From NCBI RefSeq assembly GCF_002265625.1, contig NZ_NOVE01000008.1, positions 1-64,000 of the forward strand: a DNA stretch of 64,000 bases. Direction: 5' to 3'. The position numbers and the translations under genes are program-made. Positions within the stretch are counted from its first letter, which is position 1. Each line of letters begins with the position of its first letter. The notes below the pieces were generated by a model. The model was given only the letters and a program-made list of their open reading frames with translations. It did no database searches and had not been told where the DNA came from. Of this stretch, positions 61,817 through 64,000 are shown piece after piece. The stretch comes from Prevotella sp. 885. GTDB taxonomy: Bacteria > Bacteroidota > Bacteroidia > Bacteroidales > Bacteroidaceae.

Positions 61817-63310
61817 ATGAAACATTCACTTCTTATTTTCGCTTTGGCATGTCTCGGCATGCAGGTCCAGGCGCAGCAGGTGCTCTGCTTGGACAGCTGC
61901 CGTGCCATGGCGTTGCGCAACAACAAGACCCTCGTGGCTTCACGCTTGCAGCTCGACATGGCACAGTATAACACCAAGGCGGCTAAGACCAAGTATCTGC
62001 CGCACATCAGTGCCGTAGGCGGATACGAACTCACGAGTCGTGAGATATCGTTGCTAAGCAAAGACCAGAAGAAGGCCATTTCAGGAGCCGGCACCAATGT
62101 GGTGGGTTCGATGCAAAGCGACATCTCGGGTGCTCTGACAGGGCTTGCCCAGCAGGGCGTGCTGACACCTGATCAGGCGCAGAGCCTCGGCAATATGTTC
62201 GGTCAAGTGGGATCGAAGATAGGCGAGGCGGTCAATCACGTTGGTCAGAGCTTCGTCAACGCTCTCCGTACTGACACACGTCAGATGTATGCCATTTCCG
62301 TAATGGCTACGCAGCCCATATACATGGGTGGCGCCATCACCGCTGCCAACAACATGGCGAAGATAGGGGAGAGCATGGCTGCCAACCAGATTGACGCCAC
62401 CACGCAGCAGACCATACATGCCATAGACCAGGCTTACTGGACAGTAGTGTCCGTGAAGCACAAGAAGGACTTGGCTGAGAGCTATCTGCAGGTGGTGAAG
62501 AAGCTGGATGATGACGTGCAGAAGATGATAAAGGAAGGCGTAGCCACGCGTGCCGACGGTCTGAAGGTGGCAGTAAGAGTGAACGAGGCAGAGATGTCGC
62601 TCACTCAGGCTGACAACGGACTGGCGCTTGCCAAGATGCTCCTTTGCCAGCTCTGCGGAATGCCAGCCGAAACGGAAGTGACTCTTGCTGACGAGAATAC
62701 GCCGAACATCGCCACCGCCTCTACGAGCGAGAGCGCCTCGGCAGACAAGGCTGAAGCACAGGACAACCGCCCGGAGATGAAGCTTCTCCAGAACGCCGTT
62801 GACCTCAGTCGTCAAGCCACCAATCTGGTACGTGCCGCATACCTTCCGCAGGTGTTGCTCACAGGCGGATACATGGCCACCAATCCTAACGTCTATAACG
62901 GATTCGAGCGCAAGCTCTCCGGCGTGTGGAACGTGGGCGTGATGGTGAGAGTGCCGTTATGGAACTGGATGGAAGGCTCTTACAAGGTGCGTGCCGGTCG
63001 TATTGCCACGCGCATAGCCGAAATGGAGCGTGAGGACCTCGGAGAGAAGATTGACCTCCAGATCAGCCAGTGCCAGTTTAAGCTCAAGGAAGCCAACCGC
63101 CGTCTGGTCATGGCAATGAAGAACGTGGAGAACGCTGACGAGAATCTGCGCTGTGCTACAGTCGGATTCAAGGAGGGTGTGCTGCAGACCACTGATGTAA
63201 TGGCGGCACAGACAGCATGGATGCAGGCGCAGTCGCAGAAGATTGACGCTGAGGTGGATGTCCGTCTGTCACAGGTGAACCTCAGAAAGGCGCTCGGCGT
63301 ATTGCAATAA
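61817..63310 (+). CDS. TolC-family outer membrane efflux protein
   Basis: 497 residues. Signal peptide 1-20 (ends QVQAQ). Two outer-membrane-efflux repeats follow with long amphipathic helices: CLDSCRAMALRNNKTL near the start and LVRAAYLPQVLLTGGYM in the second half. Trimeric TolC channels connect an inner-membrane pump and HlyD-type adaptor to the outside. About 55 residues (~80-135, with Gly/Ser/Gln) between the first helices exceed the usual length. The HlyD gene begins 32 bases later. Confidence 0.88.
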   Translation: MKHSLLIFALACLGMQVQAQQVLCLDSCRAMALRNNKTLVASRLQLDMAQYNTKAAKTKYLPHISAVGGYELTSREISLLSKDQKKAISGAGTNVVGSMQSDISGALTGLAQQGVLTPDQAQSLGNMFGQVGSKIGEAVNHVGQSFVNALRTDTRQMYAISVMATQPIYMGGAITAANNMAKIGESMAANQIDATTQQTIHAIDQAYWTVVSVKHKKDLAESYLQVVKKLDDDVQKMIKEGVATRADGLKVAVRVNEAEMSLTQADNGLALAKMLLCQLCGMPAETEVTLADENTPNIATASTSESASADKAEAQDNRPEMKLLQNAVDLSRQATNLVRAAYLPQVLLTGGYMATNPNVYNGFERKLSGVWNVGVMVRVPLWNWMEGSYKVRAGRIATRIAEMEREDLGEKIDLQISQCQFKLKEANRRLVMAMKNVENADENLRCATVGFKEGVLQTTDVMAAQTAWMQAQSQKIDAEVDVRLSQVNLRKALGVLQ

Positions 63311-63342
63311 CATCATTTAAATATTCTACTGAAAACATTATT

Positions 63343-64000
63343 ATGTCAGAAAAAAAGCAACATAAGAACATTATCATCACAGCAGCCTGCACAACGCTCG
63401 TCGTTGCCGTGGTGGCTGTGATTGGCGCCATGTCGATAAAGCAGGAACCTGAGACCATCCAGGGACAGGTGGAGGTTTCGGAGTACCGCGTGTCGAGCAA
63501 GGTGCCGGGACGTATCCTCGAAATACGTGTGAAGGAGGGCGACTACGTTAACGTGGGCGACACGCTTGCCATACTGGACGCTCCCGAAGTACGCGCAAAG
63601 ATGACTCAGGCACAGTCGGCTGAGAACGCCGCGGCCGCTATGGACGAAATGGCTAACAACGGTGCACGTCAGGAGCAGGTGCGTGGAGCATTCGCTGTCC
63701 TGCAGCAGGCAAAGGCAGGACTGGAGATAGCACAGAAGTCGTATAACCGCGTGCAGCGACTCTACGACGAGGGCGTGATGACAGCTCAGAAGCGCGATGA
63801 GGCTTTCGCCAACTACAAGGCGCTGGAGGCGCAGGTGAAGGCTGCGCAGAGTCAGTACGACATGGCTCGTAACGGAGCGCGTTCCGAGGAGAAGAAGGCT
63901 GCAGCCGCACAGGTGAACAGAGCCAAGGGTGCTGTGGCTGAGGTCAATTCATACATACACGAGACAATGCAGATAGCGCAGATGGCTGGTGAGGTGAGCG
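63343..64000 (+). CDS. HlyD/EmrA-type membrane fusion protein (5' part, cut by window end)
   Basis: 219 complete codons are present and the frame is open at 64000. One N-terminal membrane helix (~9-30) is followed by the biotinyl-lipoyl-like half-motif (SSKVPGRILEIRVKEGDYV, NVGDTLAILDAPE) and the start of a long coiled-coil hairpin (ENAAAAMDEMANNG onward, with AQKSYNRVQRLYDEGVMTAQ). This is the periplasmic adaptor of the export system; the pump, probably ABC or MFS, should be downstream. The exact type cannot be told here. Confidence 0.87.
   Translation, partial: MSEKKQHKNIIITAACTTLVVAVVAVIGAMSIKQEPETIQGQVEVSEYRVSSKVPGRILEIRVKEGDYVNVGDTLAILDAPEVRAKMTQAQSAENAAAAMDEMANNGARQEQVRGAFAVLQQAKAGLEIAQKSYNRVQRLYDEGVMTAQKRDEAFANYKALEAQVKAAQSQYDMARNGARSEEKKAAAAQVNRAKGAVAEVNSYIHETMQIAQMAGEVS

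Overview
The window is chromosomal DNA from a Bacteroidales bacterium, most likely Prevotella or a close relative. Pointers are: promoters with the Bacteroidetes -7 box TAnnTTTG (often with TTG 19-21 bases upstream) in front of many genes; two secreted proteins ending in type IX secretion (T9SS) sorting-type tails; a lipid-anchored TamA homologue (TamL type) beside TamB; acidic residues after the lipobox of a lipoprotein; and Bacteroidetes-type long urocanase and bifunctional FtcD. The species cannot be fixed from the sequence alone.

Layout. 1-11.0 kb: an initiator tRNA-Met, gluQ, a TetR regulator with fabG, a pseudouridine synthase, and the tamB/tamL envelope-assembly pair. 11.0-18.7 kb (minus strand): a sugar-phosphate nucleotidyltransferase and a four-gene type III restriction-modification operon (BRO protein, DUF4391 protein, Mod, Res). 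Mod carries a G7 tract that puts its conserved N-terminus out of frame, the signature of a phase-variable methyltransferase caught in the OFF register. 18.7-19.8 kb: a gene-free stretch full of repeats. 19.8-31.2 kb: housekeeping genes (cyclophilin, esterase, rmuC, PIF1-like helicase, HAD phosphatase, pepT, AAA/PD-(D/E)XK protein, cation:proton antiporter). 31.3-35.6 kb: a large secreted GH85 endo-beta-N-acetylglucosaminidase. 35.8-42.4 kb: a complete histidine-degradation operon ftcD-hutU-hutH-hutI. 42.5-44.3 kb: an ECF sigma factor with a membrane-bound AraC-type regulator. 44.9-57.3 kb: an operon-like trio made of a 3235-residue LamG/T9SS surface protein, a lipoprotein built of four repeats of a module also found in the giant protein, and an OmpA-family protein. 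57.4-64 kb: a transglutaminase-like lipoprotein, mnmA, two tiny paralogous membrane peptides, a coiled-coil protein, and the start of a TolC/HlyD export system that runs off the window.

The least explained signal is non-coding. Two dispersed elements of 387 and 388 bp (18933-19319 and 44290-44677), each bounded by ATGCAAATAT, both carry five imperfect 15-bp palindromes spaced exactly 22 bp apart. A third locus (59985-60155) has a related array with the same 22-bp period. Spacing of two helical turns suggests phased protein-binding sites or a chain of small hairpins. Nothing about their function is known to me.

Main candidates for follow-up: the phase-variable Mod, the 22-bp phased palindrome arrays, the tiny-peptide pair, and the repeat module shared by the giant surface protein and its lipoprotein neighbour.
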